Source: Enterococcus saigonensis
Lineage (GTDB): Bacteria; Bacillota; Bacilli; Lactobacillales; Enterococcaceae
DNA length: 64,000 nt
Direction: 5' to 3'
NCBI RefSeq assembly: GCF_011397115.1
Contig: NZ_AP022822.1
Location: 501,001 to 565,000 of the forward strand
Positions 1 to 9,257 of the stretch are shown here, piece by piece. The notes beneath the pieces are model-generated. The model did no database searches and was not told the origin of the DNA. It saw only the letters and a list, made by a program, of their open reading frames with translations. Every line of letters starts with the position of its first letter. The stretch's first letter is position 1. Both the position numbers and the translations under genes were made by a program.

Positions 1-77
1 GACACAAAGGCTATCAAGAAGCCGCTGATAGTGCTTATGACACAATTCGTCAATATACGAAAAAAGCTTCTGAATAA
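1..77 (+). CDS. phnD: Phosphonate ABC transporter substrate-binding protein, C-terminal end only
   Basis: Only the last 24 codons are in the window, ending in TAA at 75-77. The end reads HKGYQEAADSAYDTIRQYTK and then KASE, the style of tail found in PhnD-type periplasmic-binding proteins. The call rests mainly on context: the next three genes are the ATPase and both permeases of a phosphonate-family ABC transporter, and the binding protein is normally the first gene of such operons. A weak hairpin and a 250-bp gap follow before phnC. The start, signal peptide and most of the protein lie outside the window, so the substrate cannot be judged. Confidence 0.6.
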   Translation, partial: HKGYQEAADSAYDTIRQYTKKASE

Positions 78-84
78 ACAAAAT

Positions 85-110
85 GCCGGTTCTGATGAGC
101 TGGCTTTTTA
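85..110 (+). terminator. Weak Rho-independent terminator after phnD
   Basis: A 7-bp stem (GCCGGTT with AGCTGGC, G-U pairs included) has a 6-nt loop and is followed by TTTTTA. It could attenuate rather than stop transcription, leaving less phnC-phnE than phnD message. The rest of the gap to 329 is A+T-rich and holds no gene that I can support. Confidence 0.45.
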
Positions 111-329
111 TAATAGGTAATAGACTAGTACTTTTACAAGGGAAATTCATAATTTTGTTAAGAGTATTGCAGAACAAGTTTGGAAATTTTCGCTAAAATA
201 AGACGCAAAATGCGGTGTTGATTTTCCAAAAAAAGTAGCTGATTTTCTTTTTTTATAGCCATTAAAGGGAAAATTGAGCTTTTTAACCTTTTGTAAGAAT
301 TTTGATATCTAAATTTAGGAGTTAAAGTC

Positions 330-1097
330 ATGATTGAATTTAAAAATGTTGCCAAAGTTTACCCCAACGGCGTCAAAGGATTACAAAACATTAATTTAAC
401 AATTGAAGATGGTGATTTTGTAGCGATTATTGGATTAAGTGGTGCCGGTAAAAGTACACTTTTGCGTTCCATTAATCGCCTAGTAACAACAACTGGTGGT
501 GAGATTGTTATTAACGGTGAATCTATCACCACAGCTAATAAGAAAAAATTACGAGAAATTCGGCGTAACATCGGTCTAATATCTCAAAGTTTTAATTTGG
601 TTAAACGTAGTACCGTTCAAAAAAACGTGTTATCAGGCCGCCTTGGTTACTATTCAACTTGGAAAAGTATTTTTGGTTTGTTTACACAAGCAGATTATGA
701 AAAAACGGCATTAGCCTTAGATCAAGTCGGATTATCTGATAAACTGCATACCCGTAGCGATGAATTAAGTGGAGGACAACAACAACGTGTTTTAATTGCG
801 CGCGCACTCGTGCAACAAGCTGATATTATTTTGGCTGATGAGCCCGTTGCCTCTCTTGATCCAGTTACAGCAGAAAAAGTGATGACAGATTTAAAAGAAA
901 TCAACCAAACGTTAAATAAGACGATCATTGTGAATATTCATTCGGTACCTTTAGCAAAAAAATATGCGAGTAGAATTATTGCGCTAAAAAGTGGTGAAGT
1001 GGTTTTTGACGGTGATGCTAAAAGTTTAACAGCGGCACAGCTTAGTGAAATTTATGGGAAAGCATATGAAAAGGAAGTGGCGGCAAATGCAGATTAA
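330..1097 (+). CDS. phnC: Phosphonate-type ABC transporter ATP-binding protein
   Basis: This 255-aa cytoplasmic ATPase would energise import of phosphonates or related phosphorus compounds with the two following permeases. Visible motifs are Walker A GLSGAGKST (35-43), Q-loop glutamine 86, signature LSGGQ (146-150), Walker B ILADEP (167-172) and H-loop histidine 204. Length and motif spacing fit PhnC. The ATG follows an AGGAG-like site (TTAGGAGTTAAAGTC). Its 3' end overlaps the next gene by 11 bp, so the proteins are probably translationally coupled. Whether the true substrate is phosphonate, phosphite or another compound cannot be read from the ATPase. Confidence 0.9.
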   Translation: MIEFKNVAKVYPNGVKGLQNINLTIEDGDFVAIIGLSGAGKSTLLRSINRLVTTTGGEIVINGESITTANKKKLREIRRNIGLISQSFNLVKRSTVQKNVLSGRLGYYSTWKSIFGLFTQADYEKTALALDQVGLSDKLHTRSDELSGGQQQRVLIARALVQQADIILADEPVASLDPVTAEKVMTDLKEINQTLNKTIIVNIHSVPLAKKYASRIIALKSGEVVFDGDAKSLTAAQLSEIYGKAYEKEVAANAD

Positions 1098-1866
1098 AGA
1101 CACTGTCCACTTTAATTGGTACAAACACTTGTTTATCGTAGTTGTGCTACTGTTGTGCTTACAAGGAAGCATCCTTTTAACCCATGCAAATTTTCAGGCG
1201 GTATTTCAAAATTCAGATCAAATGGCTCTTTTCTTAGCGCGCTTTTTAAAACCCGATTTTAGTTATCTACCAAGTCTTGTAACCCCATTGCTAAAAACAT
1301 TGCAGATGTCTATTTTAGGAACGTTTTTAGGTGTTTTATTTGCTGTTCCAATTAGTTTTTTAGCAACGCATGTTATTACAAAAAAACGTTTTTTATCTTA
1401 TGCGATTCGCTTCTTTTTGGGGGTAATTCGTACGATTCCTAATTTATTATTAGCCGCTTTATTCGTGGCTGTTTTTGGTATTGGAGAAGCAACAGGTGTA
1501 TTGACGATTGCTGTTTTCACTTTTGGGATGGTTTCACAGTTGATTTTTCAAGCAATTGAAACCATTGATTTTGGTCCGATTGAAGCCAATGAAGCAGTAG
1601 GCGCCACTAAAATGCAAGTTGCTATTTGGTCGGTTATGCCCCAAGTCATTAATCAAATTATTAGCTATACATTTTACGCCTTTGAAGTAAACGTACGTGC
1701 TTCGACGGTTTTAGGATATGTAGGAGCTGGGGGATTAGGCGTTATTTTGAATTCATCATTAGCGCTCATGCGTTACGATCGTGTATCCATTATTATTTTG
1801 ACAATTTTTATTGTAGTTGCCATTGTGGATAGCTTAAGTGAAGCGGTAAGGAGGCGATTGAAATGA
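1087..1866 (+). CDS. phnE: Phosphonate-type ABC transporter permease 1
   Basis: This 259-aa integral membrane permease has about six hydrophobic segments and a binding-protein-dependent transport loop, EAVGATKMQ, at residues 169-177, which docks on the ATPase. I chose the ATG at 1087, inside the end of phnC, because GGAAGTGG lies just upstream; a longer frame from 1045 has no such site. The conserved VLGYVGAGGLG near the C terminus is typical of PhnE and MetI-type permeases. It overlaps the second permease by 4 bp (ATGA), which suggests equal production of the two halves of the channel. Confidence 0.88.
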   Translation: MQIKDTVHFNWYKHLFIVVVLLLCLQGSILLTHANFQAVFQNSDQMALFLARFLKPDFSYLPSLVTPLLKTLQMSILGTFLGVLFAVPISFLATHVITKKRFLSYAIRFFLGVIRTIPNLLLAALFVAVFGIGEATGVLTIAVFTFGMVSQLIFQAIETIDFGPIEANEAVGATKMQVAIWSVMPQVINQIISYTFYAFEVNVRASTVLGYVGAGGLGVILNSSLALMRYDRVSIIILTIFIVVAIVDSLSEAVRRRLK

Positions 1867-2645
1867 TAATTAGCCAAGTGAGTAAAAAAACGTATTTTTT
1901 TCTATTGGTTCTTTTAGCGTTGATAATTTATTCAGCTTTTGGAATTGACTACAGTAGCTTGAGCACATTTTCTTTGGCAATGGGAAGAGAAGTTGTGCAA
2001 GGATTGGCGCACCCAGATTGGCACTATCTATACGACGGTAGTGGAGAAGATTTGCTTAGTCTGTTAGTACTGACCATAGGTATCGCTTTTTTAGGTACCT
2101 TTATTGCTACCATTTTAGCATTACCCTTAACGTTATTTAGTTCTAGCAATTTATGGCAAAATCATCCTTGGATAGCAAAAATTGGCAAATTCATTTGTAA
2201 TGTTTTACGCGCGTTTCCTGAACTCGTTTATGCAATTATTTTTGTTAAAGTTGTTGGTCCAGGACCCTTTGCAGGTGTGATGGCCATAGGCGTCCATCAA
2301 ATTGGTATGTTAGGAAAGTTATTTACCGAAGAAGCCGAAGGAATGGATGAAGCATTAATCGAAGACGCAGCAGCAATTGGTGCTAATTTTTGGCAAATAG
2401 TATTTTCTGTTCGTATTCCTCATTTATTGCCAATCTACAGTTCATTAGCTTTAAACCATTTTGAAATTGCGGTGCGAAGTGCTGCGACATTGGGACTAGT
2501 AGGCGCTGGTGGAATAGGTGCGCCTTTAATATTTGCAATTCAAACTCGAAGTTGGAATCGTGTTAGCATTATTTTATTAGGAGTCGTAGTAACTGTCTTT
2601 ATTTTAGACTTATTTACTGGCTGGATTCGTAGGAAGTTACGCTGA
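1863..2645 (+). CDS. phnE: Phosphonate-type ABC transporter permease 2
   Basis: This is a second PhnE-family permease, 260 aa, diverged from the first. The EAA loop is EDAAAIGANFWQ at 167-178 and the C-terminal LGLVGAGGIGAP motif is present. The first transmembrane segment covers about residues 9-27. Firmicutes phn/ptx-type operons often have two different permeases that form a heterodimer. Its stop overlaps the start of the phosphoesterase by one base, so all four genes look like one transcription unit. Confidence 0.88.
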   Translation: MIISQVSKKTYFFLLVLLALIIYSAFGIDYSSLSTFSLAMGREVVQGLAHPDWHYLYDGSGEDLLSLLVLTIGIAFLGTFIATILALPLTLFSSSNLWQNHPWIAKIGKFICNVLRAFPELVYAIIFVKVVGPGPFAGVMAIGVHQIGMLGKLFTEEAEGMDEALIEDAAAIGANFWQIVFSVRIPHLLPIYSSLALNHFEIAVRSAATLGLVGAGGIGAPLIFAIQTRSWNRVSIILLGVVVTVFILDLFTGWIRRKLR

Positions 2646-3451
2646 TGAAGATTTTACAATTATCTGACTTACATTATCGCAGTCAGTATTTACCAGCAAC
2701 AAATGCTTATCAAGAAATGTTAACCAAAATGGAAAATCCACTGATATACTTGGACTTGGCAATTGAAAAGGCTAAATCAATGACAGCGATTGATCTTGTT
2801 TTGATTACAGGAGATCTTACTGAAGATGGTGAAGTTTGTGATTATCGTTTTTTACGAGAGTACTTTATCCGACAATTTCCCACTACACCAGTCATGGTTA
2901 CATTAGGTAACCATGATATTAAGGAAAACTTTTATCAAGGTTGGCTGAAAAATGTGCCTACTTCTAATTATTATAATTTTATTTGTGAAATGGCTGACTT
3001 TTATCTGTTTTCTTTTGATTCTTCTATTTATGGTAATGCCGATGGTTTTATTGATAAGAATCAGTTGAATTGGTTGGAAGAAATGCTTGCAACGCATCAA
3101 GACAAACCAGTTTTGTTTATGACGCATCACCACTTAATTCAAGGACAATATGCGACAGCGAACTTGCCTCAATCTGATCAATTGTGGCAAGTCTTGAAGC
3201 GCCATAATATTTTGGCCGTTTTAAATGGACATACCCATTGTCACTATCAGGCTACAATAGGTGAAATTCCTTATTATACGGTAGATGGTCTCTCTTTTTT
3301 AGGTCAGGATGAAGGTGGGGGACTGGTACGCTTTGTTCAGCATGCAGGTTTTAGTCTATATGAAATAAAAGCAGGTCAATTTCAAGAAATAGCAACAGAA
3401 ATTGTCACTAGTGGGAAGTTATTACAAAAAGTAGATATGCGCTTGTGCTAA
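2645..3451 (+). CDS. Calcineurin-like metallophosphoesterase
   Basis: This 268-aa cytoplasmic enzyme carries the full two-metal set of the family: DLH (8-10), GDLT (56-59), GNHD (88-91), HHH (161-163) and GHTHCH (195-200). The pattern resembles CpdA/GlpQ-like cyclic or diester phosphodiesterases. Because it is translationally coupled to the phosphonate permease, I infer that it releases phosphate from an imported phosphodiester or phosphonate ester. That link is inference; the family also includes cAMP phosphodiesterases. No signal peptide is visible. It is the last gene before a strong bidirectional terminator. Confidence 0.85.
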   Translation: MKILQLSDLHYRSQYLPATNAYQEMLTKMENPLIYLDLAIEKAKSMTAIDLVLITGDLTEDGEVCDYRFLREYFIRQFPTTPVMVTLGNHDIKENFYQGWLKNVPTSNYYNFICEMADFYLFSFDSSIYGNADGFIDKNQLNWLEEMLATHQDKPVLFMTHHHLIQGQYATANLPQSDQLWQVLKRHNILAVLNGHTHCHYQATIGEIPYYTVDGLSFLGQDEGGGLVRFVQHAGFSLYEIKAGQFQEIATEIVTSGKLLQKVDMRLC

Positions 3452-3456
3452 AAAAA

Positions 3457-3530
3457 TACCCAGATAATAAAAGATGATTCGTAGTCCACTAAATTTAGTA
3501 GGAAACATCTTGCTTGTCTGGGTGTTTTTT
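3457..3530. terminator. Bidirectional Rho-independent terminator
   Basis: TACCCAGA (3457-3464) pairs with TCTGGGT near 3516-3522, with inner stems AGATG/CATCT and CCACTAAA/TTTAGTAGG. There are A-runs on the left and T-runs on the right, so it can stop the plus-strand phn operon and the minus-strand murT-gatD operon. Confidence 0.85.
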
Positions 3531-3538
3531 ATTTTGCT

Positions 3539-4231
3539 TTAAGCAATTTCAGTTAGTGTGGGAATAACAACGGAACCGTATTTTTTTTCTAAAGCAGTTT
3601 TTAAGAGGCGATAGGCTAATTTTTCATTACGGGCTAAGATAGGACCATGGAAATAAGAACCGTAAACATTCCGGTAAATAACACCTTCTGTTTGATCTTC
3701 GCCATTATTGCCTTTACCTTCGACAATTTTACCTAAGGGTTTCTCCCCTTGACCTAAGAAAGTACGGCCATTATGATTTTCAAAGCCGTAGTAGGTTTCA
3801 TTGAATTCTTCATTGTGAATGACAATATCTCCAATAAAACGATTATTCTCTTGGCTTAATGTATAGTGATCTAATGCACCAATACCTTTAATCTTTTCTC
3901 CATTAGCGCCCATGTAATAATGGCCTAGTAGTTGGTAGCCACCACAAATCGCCAACATGATACCGTCGTTTTCGATGTAGTCGGTTAAATCAGCTTTTTT
4001 ATTTTGGATATCTTCTGAAACAATTAATTGTTCGAAGTCTTGACCACCGCCAAAAAAAACTAAATCGTATTTGGTAGGGTCAAATTTTTCGTGAATGCTG
4101 ACAATCTCTGTATCTAATTGAATACCCATTTTTTTTGCTAAATATTGTAATACCAATAAGTTGCCGTTATCTCCGTAAGTATTCAGCAGGTTGCCGTATA
4201 GATGGGCTAATGTTAATTCGTAATCAGCCAC
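3539..4231 (-). CDS. gatD: Lipid II isoglutaminyl synthase, glutaminase subunit GatD
   Basis: GatD is a class I glutamine amidotransferase that supplies ammonia to MurT for amidation of the D-glutamate of lipid II, at the inner face of the membrane. The nucleophile Cys96 sits in AICGGYQ and the catalytic histidine is His195 in YFHGPIL; glycine-rich FFGGGQDFE (59-67) is also typical of the CobB/CobQ-like family. Length (230 aa) is normal. It overlaps murT by 8 bp, as in other Firmicutes. The modification affects beta-lactam and lysozyme tolerance in Gram-positive cocci. Confidence 0.93.
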   Translation of the reverse strand: MADYELTLAHLYGNLLNTYGDNGNLLVLQYLAKKMGIQLDTEIVSIHEKFDPTKYDLVFFGGGQDFEQLIVSEDIQNKKADLTDYIENDGIMLAICGGYQLLGHYYMGANGEKIKGIGALDHYTLSQENNRFIGDIVIHNEEFNETYYGFENHNGRTFLGQGEKPLGKIVEGKGNNGEDQTEGVIYRNVYGSYFHGPILARNEKLAYRLLKTALEKKYGSVVIPTLTEIA

Positions 4232-5576
4232 GATCCATTCCTCCTTTAATGTAACCTTTTTCTGCTAATTTTTTTCGCAATTGTAACACAGCAGTATATG
4301 TTGCTAAAATATAAACATTTTCTGTTGGTAATGCTTTAATATCTTCAATTACTTCATCTAAATCTTTGGTTTCGGTCAATTTATCTTCTTCAATACCGGC
4401 TACTTTTAAACGTAATGCCATGTCTTTGTGGCGTTCTCCGCCGGCAATAACGGCAGGGATATTCATTTTGGCAAAGGCTTCGTGATTGCCATCCCAAATC
4501 CAGCTGACGTCAATGCCATCAGCATAGTTAGCGTTTAATAAGGCAACAAGTGAAAATGAATAAGGAGAAAGACCAATCATATCAATTACTTGGTTGAGGC
4601 CAACGGGATTTTTTACTAAGACTAATGTACATTTTTTACCATCAATATCAATTACTTCTTGACGACCAAAAACTTTTTCATCATAACCTAAACCAGCTTT
4701 GATTTTTTCTGCAGGAACGTTGTAGTATTCTGCTACTGCTGTCGCAGCTAGAGCGTTGTATACGTTATACATGCCGCCAACTTCAATACCATATTTATGC
4801 TCATCAATTATAAAATCAGCTGATGTGTTGTCCATAGCGACCATTTTGGTTAATTTGTAGTCTAATTCAGGACGATGGAAACCGCAGTTAGGACAATAAT
4901 ATTTACCAAGGTTGGCATAAGTGATCATTTTATAATGTAGAATATGATGACAATTAGGGCACAAAACACCATCTGTATTGTAATGGGCCATTTGTTCGGT
5001 ATCAGGTAAATGATCAAAGCCATAATATTTACGCGGATTAACAGTTTTAACAGAATTAAAGATTGGTGAATCCCCATTGCACAAAATTGTTGCTTGAGGT
5101 GATTTTTCAGCACCTTCGACAATCAAGCGATAAGTTGTATAAATTTCACCATAGCGATCCATTTGATCACGAAAGATATTCGTAAAAACAAATAATTCTG
5201 GTTTGATATATTCTGTTACTTTGCTAAGACTGGCTTCATCAATTTCTAAAACCGCAAAGTTTTTTTGATTTTTTTTAGGCTTGGCAGATAAAAAGGTGGA
5301 TACAATCCCTTGTACCATATTCGCACCAGTTGGATTAGTTAACACTTCGTCAAATTGCTGTTTTAAAATATTAACAGTTAAAGCAGTTGTAAGGGTTTTA
5401 CCATTTGTACCCGTTACCACGACCACTTCATAAAGATCAGAATAGTGGTCTAAAATATTGGGATTAATTTTTAAAGCCAATTGTCCTGGGTAGCTGGAAC
5501 CACCTTTAAAAAAAGTTTTTAAAACCCATTGGGCACTCTTGCCGGCAAATATCGCCAAATGACTACGTAAGCTCAT
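4224..5576 (-). CDS. murT: Lipid II isoglutaminyl synthase, Mur ligase-like subunit MurT
   Basis: MurT activates the alpha-carboxyl of the lipid II D-glutamate with ATP and amidates it using ammonia from GatD. The P-loop TGTNGKT is at 55-61. A Cys4 zinc ribbon is inserted in the Mur ligase domain (C206, C209, C228, C231), and a C-terminal DUF1727 region starts near 310. These are the diagnostic features of MurT. The length of 450 aa is usual. A clear AAAGGAGC site precedes the ATG. It is the first gene of a two-gene minus-strand operon. Confidence 0.94.
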   Translation of the reverse strand: MSLRSHLAIFAGKSAQWVLKTFFKGGSSYPGQLALKINPNILDHYSDLYEVVVVTGTNGKTLTTALTVNILKQQFDEVLTNPTGANMVQGIVSTFLSAKPKKNQKNFAVLEIDEASLSKVTEYIKPELFVFTNIFRDQMDRYGEIYTTYRLIVEGAEKSPQATILCNGDSPIFNSVKTVNPRKYYGFDHLPDTEQMAHYNTDGVLCPNCHHILHYKMITYANLGKYYCPNCGFHRPELDYKLTKMVAMDNTSADFIIDEHKYGIEVGGMYNVYNALAATAVAEYYNVPAEKIKAGLGYDEKVFGRQEVIDIDGKKCTLVLVKNPVGLNQVIDMIGLSPYSFSLVALLNANYADGIDVSWIWDGNHEAFAKMNIPAVIAGGERHKDMALRLKVAGIEEDKLTETKDLDEVIEDIKALPTENVYILATYTAVLQLRKKLAEKGYIKGGMDRG

Positions 5577-5702
5577 AGATTCTGTTGCTCCTTTTATTTA
5601 AACTGTCGTTAAATCGTTTCACAAATCCAACTTATCATACCATAGTCTGAATAATTTACGGTAATACCTTTGCTTTTTCTTAAATTTTAGTAGAAGCTAA
5701 TA

Positions 5703-5733
5703 AAAAAGCTGCAGGAGACACCTGCAGCTTTTT
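5703..5733. terminator. Perfect bidirectional terminator hairpin
   Basis: AAAAAGCTGCAGG and CCTGCAGCTTTTT form a perfect stem around a 5-nt loop immediately next to the ktrB stop codon. T-runs on both strands make it usable in either direction. Confidence 0.9.
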
Positions 5734-7140
5734 CTAACCAATAATGATTTGTTCGGTAGGATATTCATAACCTTGATCGCGTGTTTCTTTGGGGATGAAA
5801 AGAAGAAGTGTATACAACATACCAATCCGCCCGATAAACATCAACAAGGCAATTACAATCTTACCTACTATTGATAGCTCAGAAGTAATTCCAAGTGACA
5901 ATCCCGTTGTTCCAAATGCCGAGGTAACTTCGACAATAATTGCAATCAGTGATTGTTTTTCAGTTGCACTTAACAATAAAACACTAAAAAAGCACATGGC
6001 CAGCGACAACATGAACACAACGACTGACTTACGGACATCTGCATCACTTATACGACGGCCAAAAATATTGATATTATCTTCGCTTTTTAGAAATGAAGTC
6101 ATATACAAACCGATAATAGCAATGGTTGTCGTTCGTACGCCACCACCCACAGAACTAGGGCTACAACCAATAAACATCAGGAGTGAAAAAATGATTAAGG
6201 TTGTTACTTGAAATTCGCCCAAGTCATGAATTTGTAGACCGGCATTACGGGTCGTCATAGAGTAAAACATACTATTTATCCAGCGTCCTAACGGATCAAT
6301 ACCAGCAAATAAGTGCTCTCTTTCCAATAAGTAAATAATGAAAGTTCCTCCTACAAACAAAATAACAAAAGCTAAGACAGCTATTTTGGTAAAAAGAGAA
6401 AAACGAAACGGCAGCCGACGGTTGATTTTTTTGCGGCGATATAAAAACCATTCATAAAAGTCCATTAAAACAGGAAAACCAATACCACCGATAAAAATCA
6501 AAAACATAATTGCAACTAAGAAAAGGTAGTCACCTGCAAAAGGCATGATAGAATCCCCAGTTACGTCAAAGCCAGAATTAGTCACAGCAGAAATAGCTTG
6601 ATAAAAACCATAAAAAAATGCATCTCCTAAATTTTGGTAATAGCCTTGCCATAAAAAATACAAAGCAAAAAATAAACCAAAACTAACTTGAAAAATTAAA
6701 ATCATCGTAAAGGTTATGCGAATTAGACGCACAATGCCACTAAGTCGGGGCTGGTTCATATCTGTCATAATTAGTTGTCGCTGTTTTAGCGAAATTTTAC
6801 GGCGCGATATAATAAAGAAGAAAGTCGAAATCATCATAATCCCTAATCCACCAACTTGGAATAAAACTTCTAATAAAACCACCCCGTGTTCGTTAAAAAC
6901 GTGATTAATATTAAAAGTCGTCAGTCCCGTCACGCTCACCGTACTTATTGCCATAAAAACCATATCTAAAAACGGAACGTGAACGTTAGGTTGGCGGAAA
7001 AACGGCAAATAAAAAAGTAATAGCGAAATAAAAGTCATCACTAAATAATAGCTCACGATAATTTGAATAGAGGACACATTATTAGCCACAAAAAAACGTG
7101 CTCGGCGAGACTTTTGGCGCAGCACACGTAAAATACTCAT
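5734..7140 (-). CDS. ktrB: TrkH/KtrB-family potassium uptake subunit
   Basis: This 468-aa membrane protein forms the K+ (or Na+-coupled K+) translocating pore of a Ktr system, working with a KtrA-type regulatory subunit that is not in this window. Four M1-P-M2 repeats can be seen, each with a selectivity-filter glycine: VTGLT, TNSGF, RNAGL and GTTGL. The N terminus is short and basic (RQKSRRAR), then a hydrophobic segment starts near residue 28. Length agrees with KtrB. It appears to be monocistronic, with a terminator directly after its stop. Confidence 0.92.
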   Translation of the reverse strand: MSILRVLRQKSRRARFFVANNVSSIQIIVSYYLVMTFISLLLFYLPFFRQPNVHVPFLDMVFMAISTVSVTGLTTFNINHVFNEHGVVLLEVLFQVGGLGIMMISTFFFIISRRKISLKQRQLIMTDMNQPRLSGIVRLIRITFTMILIFQVSFGLFFALYFLWQGYYQNLGDAFFYGFYQAISAVTNSGFDVTGDSIMPFAGDYLFLVAIMFLIFIGGIGFPVLMDFYEWFLYRRKKINRRLPFRFSLFTKIAVLAFVILFVGGTFIIYLLEREHLFAGIDPLGRWINSMFYSMTTRNAGLQIHDLGEFQVTTLIIFSLLMFIGCSPSSVGGGVRTTTIAIIGLYMTSFLKSEDNINIFGRRISDADVRKSVVVFMLSLAMCFFSVLLLSATEKQSLIAIIVEVTSAFGTTGLSLGITSELSIVGKIVIALLMFIGRIGMLYTLLLFIPKETRDQGYEYPTEQIIIG

Positions 7141-7543
7141 AAAAAACTCCTTTGTATAAATAGTTAACTTTGTCTTAAGTATAGCAGAGAAGCAAAAAAA
7201 TAGGAGTGACTAGCCCAGTTTTCTCTTAAGCAATCCAAAATTTAGAAATAAGGTGACTGAATTTAAAGAACTTCGCTAAAAAAAAGATATGAATTTCGCA
7301 AATTCTTGTCATAAATTATTCACATTTTCTGGCTATTATATAGACATACCAACAAAACAACCCAAACCCAACAAACTTTTCTTTTCATTTTCTTACTCCC
7401 TTGAAAACCATTGTCAATTTTGACGATGGTTTTTTGTTTGTTTTTATGGAATTGTCCTTTAAGAAGAGCCCAAGAAATTCCTACTGTAAAAAGCGAATCT
7501 TTTCCGCTATAATATCAAAGAGTGAAGCGGAGGAATTTGTGAA
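7141..7543. other. Intergenic region between divergent ktrB and tdk
   Basis: This 400-bp region is A+T-rich and has no supportable ORF. It must hold the ktrB promoter (minus) and the tdk promoter (plus); a TATAAT at 7508-7513 lies about 30 bp before the tdk start codon. A separate terminator hairpin at 7405-7440 has no gene upstream on the plus strand. Confidence 0.6.
7405..7440 (+). terminator. Terminator hairpin with no gene upstream
   Basis: AACCATTGTCAA pairs with TTGACGATGGTT (one G-U pair) and is followed by TTTTTTG. No plus-strand gene ends here; the nearest upstream gene, ktrB, reads away. It may end a short untranslated RNA. Confidence 0.65.
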
Positions 7544-8113
7544 ATGGCACAATTATTTTTTAAATATGGCGCAATGAACAGTGGGAAAACAATTGAAATT
7601 TTGAAAGTTGCCCACAATTATGAAGAGCAAGATAAACCTGTTGTGATTATGACAAGTGGTTTAGATACGCGTTCTGGAGTAGGGCGAGTCTCAAGTCGAA
7701 TCGGATTGGAAAGAGAAGCATTGCCGATTTTTGCTGAAACTAACGTTTTTGAAACGATTGTAAATTTAGAATTAAAACCCTACTGTGTGCTAATCGACGA
7801 AGCACAATTTTTGCAAAAACAGCATGTTTTGGACTTTACTAGAATTGTAGATGAATTGAATATTCCAGTAATGGCCTTTGGCTTAAAAAATGATTTTCGC
7901 AATGAGTTATTTGAAGGATCTAAATATTTACTTTTATATGCTGACAAAATTGAAGAAATGAAAACAATCTGTTGGTTTTGTCATAAAAAAGCGATTATGA
8001 ACCTTCATTATATTGATGGAAAACCTGTCTATGAAGGAAACCAAGTCCAAATTGGGGGCAACGAAGCGTATTATCCTGTGTGCCGACACCATTATTTCCA
8101 TCCAGAAATATAA
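7544..8113 (+). CDS. tdk: Thymidine kinase
   Basis: Phosphorylates thymidine to dTMP with ATP in the salvage pathway, in the cytoplasm. The P-loop GAMNSGKT is at 9-16, the Walker B-like DEAQ at 85-88, and four zinc ligands C143, C146, C180 and H183 form the structural lasso domain. These are typical of the type II (human TK1-like) enzymes. The 189-aa length is normal. GCGGAGGA precedes the ATG. Gene order tdk-prfA-prmC-sua5-glyA is shared with enterococci. Confidence 0.95.
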   Translation: MAQLFFKYGAMNSGKTIEILKVAHNYEEQDKPVVIMTSGLDTRSGVGRVSSRIGLEREALPIFAETNVFETIVNLELKPYCVLIDEAQFLQKQHVLDFTRIVDELNIPVMAFGLKNDFRNELFEGSKYLLLYADKIEEMKTICWFCHKKAIMNLHYIDGKPVYEGNQVQIGGNEAYYPVCRHHYFHPEI

Positions 8114-8183
8114 GCAATTAAATTTTACGTTTTGACGGGTTCTGTCGTGAAACATAATCTGAAAATGAAGGAGCAAAATAATT

Positions 8184-9257
8184 ATGTATGATCAGCTGCA
8201 GGCGATTGAAGATCGTTACGAAGAATTAGGAGAGCTGTTAAGTGATCCAGATGTAATCACTGATACTCAGCGTTTTATGGAGCTTTCCAAAGAAGAAGCA
8301 AATACAAGGGAAACAGTAGAAGTTTATCGCCGTTACAAACAAGTTATTGACGGAATTAAAGATGCTGAAGAGCTCTTAAATGAAAACTTGGATGATGAAA
8401 TGGCAGAAATGGCCAAAGAAGAATTAAATGATTTGAAAAAGGAAAAAGAAGTTTTAGAAGAACGAATTAAAATATTATTATTACCAAAAGATCCCAATGA
8501 TGACAAAAATATTATCATGGAAATTCGTGGTGCCGCGGGTGGTGATGAAGCAGCACTTTTTGCTGGTGATTTATTTAATATGTATCAAAAATATGCCGAA
8601 GCACAAGGTTGGAAGGTCGAAGTAATGGATGCCAATATTACCGGTATTGGCGGCTATAAAGAAGTAATCATGATGATTACAGGCGACAATGTCTATTCCA
8701 AATTAAAATATGAAAGTGGCGCGCATCGGGTTCAACGTGTACCTTCAACTGAATCTCAAGGGCGAATTCATACATCAACTGCAACAGTTGTCGTGATGCC
8801 AGAAGCAGAAGAAGTTGAAATTGATATTGCCGACAAAGATATTCGAACTGATATTTATCACGCATCAGGAGCCGGTGGTCAGCACGTTAATAAGACAGCC
8901 TCAGCCGTGCGTTTGACGCACATTCCAACTGGGATTGTAGTTGCCATGCAAGATGAGCGTTCACAATTGAAAAACCGTGAAAAAGCAATGAAAGTTTTAC
9001 GGGCTAGGGTGTATGATCAAATTTCTCACGAAGCGCAAAGTGAATATGATGCAACGCGTAAGTCTGCTGTAGGGACAGGGGATCGTTCGGAACGAATCCG
9101 GACGTATAATTTTCCTCAAAACCGCGTAACGGACCATCGTATTGGCCTAACAATTCAAAAACTAGATCAAATTTTAGCTGGTAAATTAGATGAAATTATC
9201 GATGCCTTAATCATGTATGATCAAACATCGAAATTAGAAGAGATGCAAAATGGCTAA
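8184..9257 (+). CDS. prfA: Peptide chain release factor 1
   Basis: RF1 recognises UAA and UAG in the ribosomal A site and triggers peptide release. The catalytic GGQ is at 231-233 and the anticodon-like tripeptide PST at 187-189, the RF1 (P-x-T) rather than the RF2 (SPF) form. Length 357 aa is standard. The following gene encodes the methylase that modifies the GGQ glutamine, and the two overlap by 8 bp. This gene is relevant to the in-frame TAG in hemC: an intact RF1 should terminate there. Confidence 0.97.
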   Translation: MYDQLQAIEDRYEELGELLSDPDVITDTQRFMELSKEEANTRETVEVYRRYKQVIDGIKDAEELLNENLDDEMAEMAKEELNDLKKEKEVLEERIKILLLPKDPNDDKNIIMEIRGAAGGDEAALFAGDLFNMYQKYAEAQGWKVEVMDANITGIGGYKEVIMMITGDNVYSKLKYESGAHRVQRVPSTESQGRIHTSTATVVVMPEAEEVEIDIADKDIRTDIYHASGAGGQHVNKTASAVRLTHIPTGIVVAMQDERSQLKNREKAMKVLRARVYDQISHEAQSEYDATRKSAVGTGDRSERIRTYNFPQNRVTDHRIGLTIQKLDQILAGKLDEIIDALIMYDQTSKLEEMQNG

